DNA from: Brachynemurus nebulosus
Lineage: Eukaryota; Arthropoda; Insecta; Neuroptera; Myrmeleontidae
Direction: 5' to 3'
DNA length: 64,000 nucleotides
Assembly (NCBI GenBank): GCA_035578155.1
Contig: JAPWDM010000045.1
Coordinates: 48,501-112,500 of the forward strand
Each line of letters begins with the position of its first letter. Within the stretch, counting starts at the first letter, position 1. Shown here in pieces: positions 30,801-40,766 of the stretch. A program made the position numbers and the translations under genes. The notes below the pieces were generated by a model. It was not told where the DNA came from. It saw nothing but the letters and a program-made list of their open reading frames with translations, and did no database searches.

Positions 30801-31842
30801 AATGTGGATATGAAGCGATGCGATTTGTGTTTCGTTCAACTGGATGTAAGGCTGATGTTATCGCCCATGCGAAGCAAGCCTGGTCTTCATTTTGAATATT
30901 AACGACCGCCATTTTTCTCTTGATCCATGCCGGTAGTTCGATATACGACGAAGCCCGAAGTGGATTGTATTTATTAACGTTCACTTCCAAATATCGGACT
31001 TCTAGGAGCGACCACCCACTATCTCGTTCCTGGAATTCTTCGCTCTTGCGCACTACAGTCGACACCATATTTCGGTAAATTTCTTCCATGTTGGTGGATT
31101 CGCAAACAGGAACATTTCTGGTGTTGAACGACTTCAAATCCAGCAGTAAATTATCGTCCTTGTCGAATTTTGCATATAATCCAAACAATTCGAAATTAGT
31201 TTTAAATGATGTATTCTTCTCCAGTTCCATATGCAGCAGCTGAAGCACATTTTCCTTAACTTCATCCAAAAATTCTTCAATGGACTGGAAGTACTCGGAA
31301 CTCTTCACCCGGTAGCTGATTATTCTGGTTTTGAACGCGCTGTTAATCGTTTCCACATTTACGTTTCCGGTACCGCGACATAATTTATTTTTGTGGGCCG
31401 CGCTGCGTAAATGCCCATTGAATGTTGAAATCGGTATATCCGCAACGCATACTTCGCAACGTCTGGTACCCCGATCCGCCTTTAGTTTTTTAGATGGACT
31501 GCCATTTTGTTCACCGGTAGCGCGCTTTCTCGAAATAGGACCGCTGCTGGTTGAGGGCTGCTCATGATCACGTACAACGCTGGTTGTGGGTTGTCCATGT
31601 TTATTAGCCATATGCCGCTCCAGATCACCTTCAACATATTCGCCGCAGTAATCGCACAATACAGCCGTTGAATGGAATTTCTTCAGATGTTGTCGTAAAT
31701 TATCCATTCTCGTAAACATGACCCCACACCGACTGCATTTTAAAGATGAGCCATTGTCGCCATGTTTCGTCTTCAAATGTCTTGTCAAAGCATCCCGACG
31801 GCTGAATCCTGCTGGGCACATTTCACACTTAAACAACGCCAT
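27850..31842 (-). CDS. Protein-primed family B DNA polymerase with N-terminal zinc fingers (1330 aa)
   Basis: Numbered from the ATG at 31842. Three C2H2 fingers come first (C6/C9/H22/H27, C36/C39/H52/H57, C63/C66/H77/H82), and another Cys/His cluster lies near 129-155. A segment with ACFAWAI (Cys323) and SHYCWI (His414) looks like a thiol-protease-type fold. The 3'-5' exonuclease begins at IYADFESIL (Asp494). Between its motifs is an endonuclease-VII-like zinc site CSICGKK...DHDHLTG...CN (590-620). Polymerase motifs are YLDANNLYG (909), NSVFGKTMEN (about 1060) and YMDTDS (1160). It would replicate the element by protein priming at its ends. The upstream ATG (31890) lies in a likely 5' UTR intron, so 31842 is preferred. 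Confidence 0.95.
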   Translation of the reverse strand: MALFKCEMCPAGFSRRDALTRHLKTKHGDNGSSLKCSRCGVMFTRMDNLRQHLKKFHSTAVLCDYCGEYVEGDLERHMANKHGQPTTSVVRDHEQPSTSSGPISRKRATGEQNGSPSKKLKADRGTRRCEVCVADIPISTFNGHLRSAAHKNKLCRGTGNVNVETINSAFKTRIISYRVKSSEYFQSIEEFLDEVKENVLQLLHMELEKNTSFKTNFELFGLYAKFDKDDNLLLDLKSFNTRNVPVCESTNMEEIYRNMVSTVVRKSEEFQERDSGWSLLEVRYLEVNVNKYNPLRASSYIELPAWIKRKMAVVNIQNEDQACFAWAITSALHPVERNTNRIASYPHYSTILNFDDIEFPVKIKDIKLFESLNNISVNVYGLEEKSIVGPLHYTKNKRNIHVNLLYIENGETSHYCWIKNLSRLVGRQLSMRNGAKWLCDGCLQFFRTEERLIEHAKEDCNKVRTVIPSPGKDSILKFQNYAKQMRVPFTIYADFESILKPCDTCVPNPDGSFTNTTHIHEPFSFAYYIKCSYDESLNKFETYRGPNCAKVFMEKLEEDAQRLHKILRKEIPMKPLTALDYLVFGLVEDCSICGKKLGNDRVRDHDHLTGEFRGAAHSQCNRLYRLPKFIPIVFHNLSGYDAHFIVREFGVSRERIDVIPNNKERYISFTKYLPVDANQEVEDLDDEDDEDDEESSKFKIKTIQLRFIDSFRFMASSLDKLAENLKPEQFAEVRRAFPEDHLFNLIKQKGVFPYEYVNSVERLNERALPPKAAFHSSLKSSSITDEEYQRAQRVWNEFNIQNLGQYSDLYLKTDVLLLADVFENFRNLCLNTYKLDPCQYYTAPGLSWDAMLKYTKVELELLTDIDMIHFIKKGMRGGLTQCCGRFSEANNKYMSDYDPTKPSTYIEYLDANNLYGWAMLQHLPIRHFRWVPEHELDNINIPMVPDDADVGYILEVDLEYPKTLHDYHQDLPFCPEQMKPPYITSKDSKLVANVYDKKKYVIHYRNLKQCLKYGLKLKKIHRALQFKQSPWLKKYIDLNTELRSKATNSFEKDYFKLKNNSVFGKTMENVDKRVDVRLVTHWGNIRKQLGANNLISRPNFHSCSIINENLVAIQMDRLKVKYDKPIYVGFSVLELSKTLMYDFHYGYIKPKYDDKVDLLYMDTDSFIYRIETDNFYADIKSDISEYFDTSDYAADNIYGLPQLNKKVLGKFKDECSGTIIKQFVGVKAKSYCIVKDGDVPPIKKLKGVKKDVVKNEIDVKDYINCVISKDSSAVLYKQMSVFRSLKHRLYTHLVNKAALSNDDDKRFIVPNNKLKTLPWGHYKIDDFYFC

Positions 31843-31847
31843 TTTTC

Positions 31848-31949
31848 CTAAATTCACAAAAAATATTGTTTTAGTTTTAAGTTCTTGCATACAAAAATTA
31901 GTAATAATAATTTCAAAATAGAAATTATTATTAAATGTTTCTTACTCAC
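31848..31949 (-). other. Probable 102-bp intron in the polymerase 5' UTR
   Basis: On the minus strand a strong donor G|GTGAGTAAG (intron from 31949) is followed 102 bp later by TTTTTTGTGAATTTAG|G (intron to 31848), six bases before the ATG at 31842. Size and signals fit an insect spliceosomal intron. Confidence 0.6.
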
Positions 31950-32106
31950 CAATATTGAAAAAAAAAAATGTAATAAAATTTATGAAATTAAACTTTGAAA
32001 TAAAAAGCTAACTTTAAAAATTCGCAAAATACGATATGATGACACGAAGCACACTGTACTTTATGCAATCAGAAGACGTAATGGTTTTAAGACCGTTTAT
32101 CATGTG

Positions 32107-32114
32107 TATTTATA
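32107..32114 (-). promoter_or_regulatory. TATA box of the polymerase gene
   Basis: TATAAATA on the minus strand. With transcription start near 32080 it gives a first exon of about 130 nt before the donor site. A TGACGTCA palindrome lies 16 bp further upstream (32130-32137). Confidence 0.6.
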
Positions 32115-32129
32115 TCCTTTTTCCATTTA

Positions 32130-32137
32130 TGACGTCA
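32130..32137. promoter_or_regulatory. TGACGTCA (CRE/ATF-like) palindrome upstream of the polymerase
   Basis: An 8-bp palindrome just upstream of the polymerase TATA box. The same site stands upstream of the OB-like gene (35571-35578) and in both inverted repeats. Confidence 0.5.
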
Positions 32138-32474
32138 TACAGATGTTAGCAAGTTACAACAAGCTTGATTGCACAATGTGATGCAATAATTTTACTTGCT
32201 CAAACATGTTGCATTTCAAAGCGGCGACGATTTCATATGTAAAAAAAATGTGCGGAATGTGCTGAGTAAGCTATTTTCAAGGTTAATCTTTTGCATTCCA
32301 AAAAATCTTTCTTGTAGATATTATTATAACTTTTAAAAATAAAATTATATTTTCAAATATTCACAAAACGTGGTTAAATTTGAGCGAAAAAAATATTTTA
32401 CATTTTATTCACGGAATTCTCCTAGCCCATCCTGTAAATTCTAAAAATTGTAAAAGAAAATTGTTTAAACTAGA

Positions 32475-32560
32475 ATTATTGTAGTCTGGAATCATTTCCA
32501 CCCTTAGTTGGGATATCATTAGCTCGTGTAATATGAAATGTCGTTTTCCGACATTTTAGT
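32475..32560 (+). repeat. Fragment of the 190-bp satellite-like repeat inside the Polinton
   Basis: TAGTCTGGAATCATTTCC and GTGTAATATGAAATGTCG match units of the array at 48230-48820 and the inverted copies at 13085-13425 outside the element. Confidence 0.6.
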
Positions 32561-32569
32561 GAAAAATTT

Positions 32570-33306
32570 TTTAAGAAAATTTTGTGATATGTTTCGGTAA
32601 ATGTATGTTGATTATCAAAAATAATACTACCTACCAATATTCATTTAGTGTGCACCCTAATTAAATTTCGTAAAAATACCACTTTTTGAAAAAATTTTGT
32701 GACATGTTTCGGTCAATATGTTTATTATCAAAAATAATACTACCTATCAATATTCATTTTAGTGTGTACCCTAATTAAATTTCGTAAAAATACCGCTTTT
32801 TGAAAAAAATTTTGTGACATGTTTCGGTCAATATGTTTATTATCAAAAATAATACTACCTACCAATATTCATTTAGTGTGTACCCTAATTAAATTTCGTA
32901 AAAATACCACTTTTTGAAAAAAATTTTGTGACATGTTTCGGTCAATATGTTTATTATCAAAAATAATACTACCTACCAATATTCATTTTAGTGTGTACCC
33001 TAATTAAATTTTCGTAAAAATACCACTTTTTGAAAAAAATTTTGTGACATGTTTCGGTCAATATGTTTATTATCAAAATTAATACTACCTACCAATATTC
33101 ATTTTAGTGTGTACCCTAATTAAATTTTCGTAAAAATACCACTTTTTGAAAAAAAATTTGTGACATGTTTCGGTCAATATGTTTATTATCAAAATTAATA
33201 CTACCTACCAATATTCATTTAGTGTGTACCCTAATTAAATTTCGTAAAAATACCACTTTTTGAAAAAAATTTTGTGACATGTGTCGGTCAATATGTTTAT
33301 TATCAT
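32570..33306 (+). repeat. Tandem array of about 115-bp units (6 full, 1 partial)
   Basis: GTGACATGTTTCGGTCAATA recurs at 32699, 32814, 32928, 33044, 33160 and 33274, with a diverged first unit at 32584. Units contain AATAATACTACCTA and GTGTACCCTAATTAAATTT. Neighbouring units are nearly identical. No frame runs through it. Confidence 0.95.
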
Positions 33307-35033
33307 GTGATAATATCGGCTAGCAATATGAGCCCTAGTGCATAATGTAAAAATTTCCTAAAAATTTTTATTTATTCACCTATATTCTGAATAAATAATA
33401 TACTTAAAGAAATCCAGAAAATTTATTAATAATAGCAAAGTATTTGCAAAGAAAAATGTTATTGAAAAAAACGGCAATATCGAGCCTTTACCGCTGATTT
33501 ATCGTAAGCGACACTTTTATCGTAACTGAGATTTTTATTGCATGTAACATTTTAAACCATAACGGGCCAAGCAGTGTTAACGTTCTTCTCAAAAATTCGT
33601 TAATTAACGAATTATAGCAACTGCTTAGTTTATCGTTAATACAACACATTTTCACATTTTAGCGTAACCGACAATAACCATCTTTATCATAAGGTTAACA
33701 AAATAATAGGAATAATACGCTCAGGCGTAATAAAATTAAGACAGCAGAAATATCGCAAGCGCCATACAAATATTTAAAAAATCCTTCTCCTATAAAATTT
33801 GATATTTGTCGGTTACGCTAAAAATGGCGGTAATAGCTAAAAATTTCTAGCAAGTGTTAAAATTAATACTAAAAAGGAATTAAAGGTGTTTTTCAGCTTA
33901 CCTGTAGTTTTCAAATAAAACAAAACTGTGAATAAAACAATCAAAAACCGCACACACAAACAATCAAAAACTATGATTTTCTAATAAAACAAAACGAAAA
34001 CAAAACAAAAATCACACAAAATAACACAAATTTTTTCTTAATTCACTAATTTTAAATATTATAATTAAGACAAAAACTAAATATTAATGACTAAAATATA
34101 GCTAAAAATGAAAATTAACTTTGAAAATTCACAAAAACAGTCTAAGAAATTTCGCTTTGTACACAATTCGCGCGAAAACAAACAAAAACTATGGTTTTCA
34201 AATAGAACAAAATTTTTGTTTTAAAAGTTTTCAGTTGTTCTAGTATCTAACAATACTATTACCGGAAATAAATTTTCTAATATTAATAGAATTTTCAATT
34301 GCTGAGGAAGAAGATTTTCCTATTTTTCACAAGCAAATTTTTCAATTGGTATTATACTCGTGTATAAAAATTACAACAAGTCACATGTATGTATGTACAC
34401 ATATGAGATTTACATATGCGATACAGCGACATGTGAAATTTTAATTCGTCAGCTGTTTTGCTGTATGCAACTGGAATTTTTGTGCTATTAAAAGGCATAG
34501 TTGGTTATAACATTATAAAATATAGAGTTTTGAAATTATTATGAAAATTAAATTTTTCGTTTTCAGGGGATATTAAATCTTTTTTTTGTTTTATAATTAT
34601 TCCCCATAAAACCTTACAATACCTACGATGCATATCAAATATTACTAATATGTATTATTACATATATTACTAATATGTATTATGTATGATTTATACTTAG
34701 TTCAAAATTGTGATTTAGGGACGAGACATGAACTGAAAAATCGATTTTTAAATTTTTTTATTGAACACCAAATAATGTAATATAATCTGGCATAATCAAA
34801 ACTAGAATATAAATCAATGTCTAGCGATGGGTATTGAAAAAAAATCGAATTTTTTTTTTGTTTTTGTTTTTGTTTTTTTTTTTGTTTTTTTTTTTTTTGG
34901 GTTTTTTTGTTTGCTTTTTGGTCTTTTTTTTGTTTTTTTTATAATTTTTATTAAATATATGTAAAAATTGATACAATATTGAAATTTTTAAAATCCATAG
35001 TACAATTAAATAATACATTTTGAAGAGAGTAAA
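33307..35033. other. Non-coding interior of the Polinton
   Basis: About 1.7 kb of AT-rich DNA with T-tracts (34850-34940). A good splice-donor-like ACAG|GTAAGC on the minus strand at about 33897-33906 suggests a further 5' exon or an old insertion, but no partner exon could be assigned. Confidence 0.45.
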
Positions 35034-35441
35034 TTACAAAATTCGCCATTCAGCATCCTCCACGATTTCAAGAAGATCCAACGTTTTGAATTGCAATTTA
35101 TGAGTTAGTCCAATGGGTCCATTATTCATAATACCCAGTTTTGGATTGCTTTGCAACCATGCCAGCATCTGCTCGTTCAAATTGTCAAATCTCGCTGGTA
35201 ACGAAATGTATCCAATTTCCAATTCCAATATTGTCTTCATTTTCGATGAATCGAATTTTGACGGCAATTGACTTGCGCCCATTATTTTATATACTTTTCC
35301 AATTTCCATATCAAAAAGTTTAATCCATCGTTTAACAGCACCAAGATGATTCAATTCCTCCACAAAATTTCCAGCCATTTTTTGAATTAAGTTTCTGTTT
35401 CCAGATGAAGCACCAGTAGTAATGGATTCCATTGTTGGCAA
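35034..35441 (-). CDS. Small OB-fold-like Polinton protein (135 aa), function uncertain
   Basis: An intact 135-residue frame next to the right inverted repeat. VKRWIKLFDMEIGKVYKI (residues 36-53), a strand-rich stretch and YISLPARFDNLNEQM resemble small OB-fold-like proteins often seen with Polintons and related elements in arthropods, which I would guess bind single-stranded DNA. No catalytic motif is present. The gene has a clear TATAAAAG box at 35546-35553 and a TGACGTCA palindrome 18 bp further upstream. ATG at 35441 is used; a second Met four codons later is possible. The coding call is supported by length, promoter and position; the role is inference. Confidence 0.65.
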   Translation of the reverse strand: MPTMESITTGASSGNRNLIQKMAGNFVEELNHLGAVKRWIKLFDMEIGKVYKIMGASQLPSKFDSSKMKTILELEIGYISLPARFDNLNEQMLAWLQSNPKLGIMNNGPIGLTHKLQFKTLDLLEIVEDAEWRIL

Positions 35442-35545
35442 TAATTAATTGTTAACACAACAATTGAAAATTCACAACAATAAGATTTAATGTTTTTTCA
35501 CTAAAGTTTCGAACAAAATTGTAACTGAAGAAATTCTGTCGCGCC

Positions 35546-35578
35546 CTTTTATAGCAGAAAGATAGCCTGATGACGTCA
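35546..35578 (-). promoter_or_regulatory. Promoter of the OB-like gene: TATAAAAG plus TGACGTCA
   Basis: TATAAAAG at 35546-35553 on the minus strand and TGACGTCA at 35571-35578. The ATG lies 105 bp downstream. Confidence 0.6.
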
Positions 35579-35636
35579 TTTATCACACTTTATGTAGCCA
35601 TGCAGGTTAAAACCTGTTGCTTCATTTTTTTTTGCA

Positions 35637-35707
35637 TATTAGACAGAAATCTTCGCTATTAATAACAGTTTACCTTTAGTGACGTCAGCTGACAATTTAT
35701 ACAAGTT
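35637..35707. repeat. Partial tandem duplication at the inner edge of the right inverted repeat
   Basis: GAAATCTTCGCT...TTTACCTTTAGTGACGTCAG repeats the adjacent block at 35770-35817 about 126 bp away. The left inverted repeat has only one copy, so this extension is specific to the right side. Confidence 0.75.
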
Positions 35708-36280
35708 TAAACCTGTTTTCAGATAAAAATATACAATCATATGATAAAATTCATTTTCGCATATTAGAGAGAAATCTTCGCTGTTTGATATTAGTTTACC
35801 TTTAGTGACGTCAGCTGACAGGTTAAGCCTGTTTTCAGATAAAAATATTATAAAATTATGAAAGCAAGGCCATCTTTTAATGGCTAGTTTAACTATCAAA
35901 AAAAAGGTTTTCGATGCCATCTATTGACAATTTTTCAAACTTACACACAGGAATCCAGACTAGCAACGCCATCTAGTAGCGAATTTACAGGCTCGAAGGT
36001 GGCCGCGCCATCTAGTAGCGAATTCACAGGGCTCGAAGGTGGCTGCGCCATCTATTACGGAATTTTTAAATTCTTAGGTTAAAAAAAATTTTGTTAGGTT
36101 ACACCAAATTTCCTTAGGTTCTCTTAGGTTGGATCAAGTTCCACTAGGCTAGAAAAAAATTTTGCTCCACCCACCGCCGGAGGCTTCTAGAACCGCCTCG
36201 GTAGTTTTACCACCTGCCGAGGTCACTCAAAAAGTCGGCAGGTGGGAAGGTGGATCCCAAACTCTCCAAAACCTACTACT
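35708..36280 (-). repeat. Right terminal inverted repeat of the Polinton
   Basis: Inverse of 18462-19034 with very few differences. Contains the same CTCF-like motifs (complement GCGCCATCT at 36005-36013 and 36045-36053; ACGCCATCT at 35966-35974; ATGCCATCT at 35914-35922) and TGACGTCA at 35806-35813. Ends CCTACTACT. Confidence 0.95.
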
Positions 36281-36286
36281 TGGGTT
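36281..36286. repeat. Right target-site duplication TGGGTT
   Basis: Identical to 18456-18461. Confidence 0.95.
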
Positions 36287-36719
36287 TATACATATAATTA
36301 TAACGTAGTATTGTCATTTGGATAGAAAATTACGTAAAAATATTATTGTTTGAATATGATTTAACGTAATTTTTATGCGATTGTAGCAAGCTCTTATTAA
36401 TTTTAGGAAGGTGTAAACATCATCTAAATTCTGATCATATCACATAAAAAACTGCGCCGTGATCTTTTATCTAAAAAAAAATGGAATAGAGATACATTAT
36501 AAAAACATTTAACTGACAAAGAAAAAGAATATAGCCGAATCGTTAAATTGGATTAAAAAAATCATGACATGCTACTTAAAAAGCGGATTTTTTCGAATTT
36601 AGCTCGTAAAAAATGAGACAGAAAAAAAAAGAATGCGAGTGCGAGTGAAATGGAGAACGACATATTTCCTAGTTTTTCTCGAAAAGTAAGCAATTTAGAG
36701 CAACGGTATAAAAACATTT

Positions 36720-37167
<448 letters not shown>

Positions 37168-37928
37168 ATAAAAATTATTCACCACGCCGTTTTTAAAATA
37201 TAATTTATGAACATCACTTTACAACCCTTTTCAAGGCTTTTACAACGCTTTTATATTGTTACAATATAAGCGCGCGGAAATTCAAACAAACAAGTGGTAT
37301 ACAAATGTAATAACTGAAGAATATTAATACATTATTTTTTAATTTTTGATAAAAGAAAATTTGATCGCTAAACTATACTTTTGGTCTTTTATACGTGATT
37401 GTCTCGGACCAACTATACCTTAATAATAACTTGCTCTTTATTTATCTAAAACTGCTTTATCCTAGCTAATTGGGTGTCATTAAAACACGACTGGCCAAAT
37501 GCCTAAATCAACTAATAGACAAAACTCAATTCCTGTGGCCAATTATACTTGTGACGATTTTCCTTCAATTATCTTTACAATTCCAGTTTTGCAAACGTAC
37601 TAATTTTCAAATCGTAATATCCCTTTACTCTCCTCATATCCCACTGATATTAGAAAGGGAGGTTATTAGGTGGTGAATATGAGTTAATAAGAGTAATTTT
37701 TGGAACCGCGATAAAAAAGTCTCCAATTTTCATTATGACATTATATACCTAAATACAACTTTATTCCAAAAAATACAAACTTCTCGTATAATAATAAGTG
37801 AATATATTAATTATTATCTAGACATACATAGTTTAAACAATAGAATATTAAGTAAGCTAAATTAGCTTAATTGATTTATGTGTTGATGATAAGAAAAAAA
37901 ATTTTACTGGTTCATCATTATTTTGATA
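37168..37928. other. Gene-free stretch
   Basis: AT-rich, with one 68-codon frame (37470-37676) lacking recognisable features. Confidence 0.5.
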
Positions 37929-37936
37929 CTACATAT

Positions 37937-38365
37937 TAGTGATGGAGAACTATCGATAGTCCCGACTATCGATAGTTTTGACTATCGATAGTCCCGACTA
38001 TCGATAGTTACGATAGTCGTGAAGCTATCGATAGTTATCGATAGTTTATCGATAGTTTTTGATACCCAAGTTGGGCGGCATTTAGATAGCCGGCGAGCAA
38101 AAAAAAGAAAAAGAAAAAAGGTCGCCGGTTTTACGCCGGGGCGGAATTATTCCTTTTTGCCCGGAAATTCCCTTAAAATGGTTGTTTTTATATCTCTGGC
38201 TATAATTTCTACGAAATTTTTATTATCTTTAGTATTTATAAGTAAACGAAATGACTGAAAAAAAGTATCGAAAACTATCGATAGTAAAAAAAAAATATCG
38301 ATAGTTTTCGATAGTCAAAACTATCGATAGTTATCGATAGTGCTATCGATAGTTCTCCACCACTA
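37937..38365. mobile_element. hAT-type MITE packed with CTATCGATAG motifs
   Basis: Ends TAGTGATGGAGAACTATCGA and its inverse TCGATAGTTCTCCACCACTA. Flanked by a perfect 8-bp duplication CTACATAT (37929-37936 and 38366-38373), the size typical of hAT elements. More than ten ACTATCGATAGT palindromes fill both ends. No transposase. Confidence 0.85.
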
Positions 38366-39113
38366 CTACATATTATTGTGATTCTACACGAAATAAACGT
38401 TTTTCTAACATTCTTTTCAATGTTCTTCTTGTATATTATGTCTGGAGTGATTTTGCTGTTTGATAAATAATGGCAAGTATTATTCGCATATTGTTTAAAA
38501 AAATAAATTTTTATTGTACTATCACGTCATTATATTGTATTGTGATGTTAATATTTTTCTCTTCAAGAAAATAACCCCATGTAAGCTGATTGTTGGGTGT
38601 GATAAATATTTTATTTCTGATATCTAGCTTTAAAATTTTATTTTTCTTTTTGAAATTCAAACCCAACAAAAAGAAATAATGAAACAACTTTCGGTAATAT
38701 TGCATACTTAGGGAAATTACAATCAGATAATAGTATAAAATCTTTCAAAGACTGTATATTAGGGTAAATGGTATAGTTATTGGACAGTTAAGAAAAATTT
38801 TCAAAACAAAGCACAGAAAAAGTACGTGTTGTAGCTTTATTTTTAACGAAAAAATTCATAAATAAAGTAACACCTGTCTATTTTAATGTACCATATAAAA
38901 CTTTCATATTACATATTGGTAAGTCACTGAAAAAAAATATATATATTAAAGTTGTGTGTGTAGAAAAATACAGTTATTTGACAAAAATACAATTATTGGC
39001 CAAAAATTTCATTTATTAGTTTCTGGCGTATTTCCACAATCCACAAGTTCTGTAGATACTAGAAGGTTCTGTTTAACTAAAAAACAGGAAGTTTGTTTTA
39101 CTAGTCTATAAGC

Positions 39114-39832
39114 TAGAGATGTCGATTCTCCAAAAACAAAGATCGATTTTGGATCGATTTAAATCGAAATCAAAAAAATCGATTCAAAAAAAAAATCGGC
39201 TAAAAAAAATCGATTCTGTGAGATCGATCTAAAAAATCGAAATTTTGAAAAGTTTACTAAAATTAGCTGATAATTTTTGTTTAAGGGACTTGATTGATAG
39301 TCCATAGGCAATATCGGTAATATCGTGTAAAAACGCCTTACATTATATTTGTAAAGGCAATGAATGAGTTAACTTTTCAATTATAATTACAAAAATAAGG
39401 CAATTGAATATGTAGGACGAATACCACGAATTGAACCAAGTTTATTCAAAAATTTCAAACAAATTGACAAAAAAGGTTTTCTAAATAAGTCGCTTTTGTG
39501 GGAAAGGGATTGTCGTTTGCACAGATAGGTGGTCTCTTCGTTCCTTTTGTATTAATAGTCTGACTTATATAGAGCCAAAGGAGGGGTTCGTTGATATAAC
39601 GAGTAAGAAGTGACAATTAACAATAGAGTTTTTGGTGTTTCATTTTAACACATATTTCTTTGTAGAATTACTATTAAAATGAAGTTACTTTTGGAAAAAA
39701 TCGGTTATCGATCTCTTACTTTTAACAATCGATTCCTGAATCGATTCAAATGAAAAAAATCGAAAAAAGAATCGATTTTTTAAGCTTCGATTAATCGATT
39801 TTCGATTAATCGATTTAAAATCGACATCTCTA
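39114..39832. mobile_element. hAT-type MITE with AATCGATT-rich ends
   Basis: Ends TAGAGATGTCGATT and AAATCGACATCTCTA. Perfect 8-bp duplication CTATAAGC at 39106-39113 and 39833-39840. Subterminal regions are crowded with ATCGATT repeats. The interior has no intact frame. Confidence 0.85.
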
Positions 39833-40095
39833 CTATAAGCCTTATAATCTTCAAAAGAGAGTGTCTGTCTTGTCTAATAACTCTCAATGCCCATTAACTA
39901 CACCGTTTACCCTATATTTATAAGAGATATATTTTTGCATAACGTAAAAAAAAAAGTATGTACCTTCATTTTTCTAGTTTTGCTCTATAAATTAAAGCTT
40001 CTTGCTTTTTTATATTTTAATGATAGTCAATGCTAAAAAAATTTGAACGGCTTATTTTATTTTTGGTTTTGAACTTTTAGGTTTCATGTCAGAGT

Positions 40096-40300
40096 CAGGG
40101 CCGGCGAGAGGGTAAGGCAGGTGGGAAAATTGCCCGGGGGCCCTGGTCTAAAAAAGGGGCCCGCAGCCTCTATTAGAGGCCCGAAAAAAGTAATAGAAGC
40201 CTTTTTTGTGTTTTTTGCTCATCAATTGTATTTTCGGGGAAAAAATGCTTGAAAAATTTTTTTTGTACCTGGGGGCCCGTCATTTCTCACATCGGTCCCG
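40096..40300. mobile_element. Small hAT-like element, CAGGGCCGGCGAGAGGG end
   Basis: Related in sequence to the elements at 41415 and 43300 (GGGGCCC blocks, TTTTTGCTCATCA). The flanks GTCAGAGT and GTCATATT are an imperfect 8-bp duplication, so it is probably older. Confidence 0.6.
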
Positions 40301-40486
40301 GTCATATTAGCATTATTGTATGGCTTATCATATTTTGTAGAAAGTCTCTAACAATTTTTAACTGAATTTGAAATGAATACTATCAATACATGCCATAAAT
40401 CCAGTAAGTAAAATTATCTTAATTCTACTATTTTACACTCCATATTTTTAGAAAAAAAAGAATTACAGGACTCTAGTCATAATGGT

Positions 40487-40766
40487 CAATGCCGGATTTA
40501 CACTAGGGGCATGCGGAGCACTGACCCCAGGCGGCAAATTTTTAGGGGCGGTAAAATTTGGAACACACGTGTATTTGTTTTTTTGCTCGTCTCTTATTTA
40601 CTGATATAGGAAAATAAGGAATAAAAGCTGTTTTTTTTTTTTGCTCGTCACTTATTTTTTGATAGAAAAAGTAAAAACGTAAGAAAATTAATAATTTTTT
40701 TAAAATTTTTTCAGTGCCAGCATTTTTTACAGTACCCCGGCGGCATTTAGGCTAAATTCGGCCCTG
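40487..40766. mobile_element. Small hAT-like element with 8-bp duplication ATAATGGT
   Basis: Ends CAATGCCGGATTTA and TAAATTCGGCCCTG. Flanked by ATAATGGT at 40479-40486 and 40767-40774. Non-coding. Confidence 0.75.

Larger units (their letters stand above)
18462..36280. mobile_element. Complete Polinton/Maverick (polintovirus-like) element
   Basis: A 17,819-bp element with inverted repeats of about 573 bp, termini AGTAGTAGG...CCTACTACT and identical TGGGTT flanks. It encodes protein-primed polymerase B, integrase, packaging ATPase, cysteine protease, both jelly-roll capsid proteins, a PLA2-domain protein and accessory proteins. Every hallmark frame is long and uninterrupted, and the two inverted repeats are nearly identical, so the insertion looks recent. 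Polintons replicate by protein-primed synthesis and insert by their integrase. The capsid set implies a possible virion stage, which is inference. Whether it is still active cannot be told from sequence alone. Confidence 0.97.

Noticed and set aside
32570..33306. CRISPR-like array
   Set aside because: Units are contiguous tandem repeats without unique spacers, in a eukaryotic setting.
33895..33906. Splice donor-like site on the minus strand as first exon of another polymerase transcript
   Set aside because: No TATA box or matching acceptor that preserves a frame could be shown; kept only as a note in the stretch entry.
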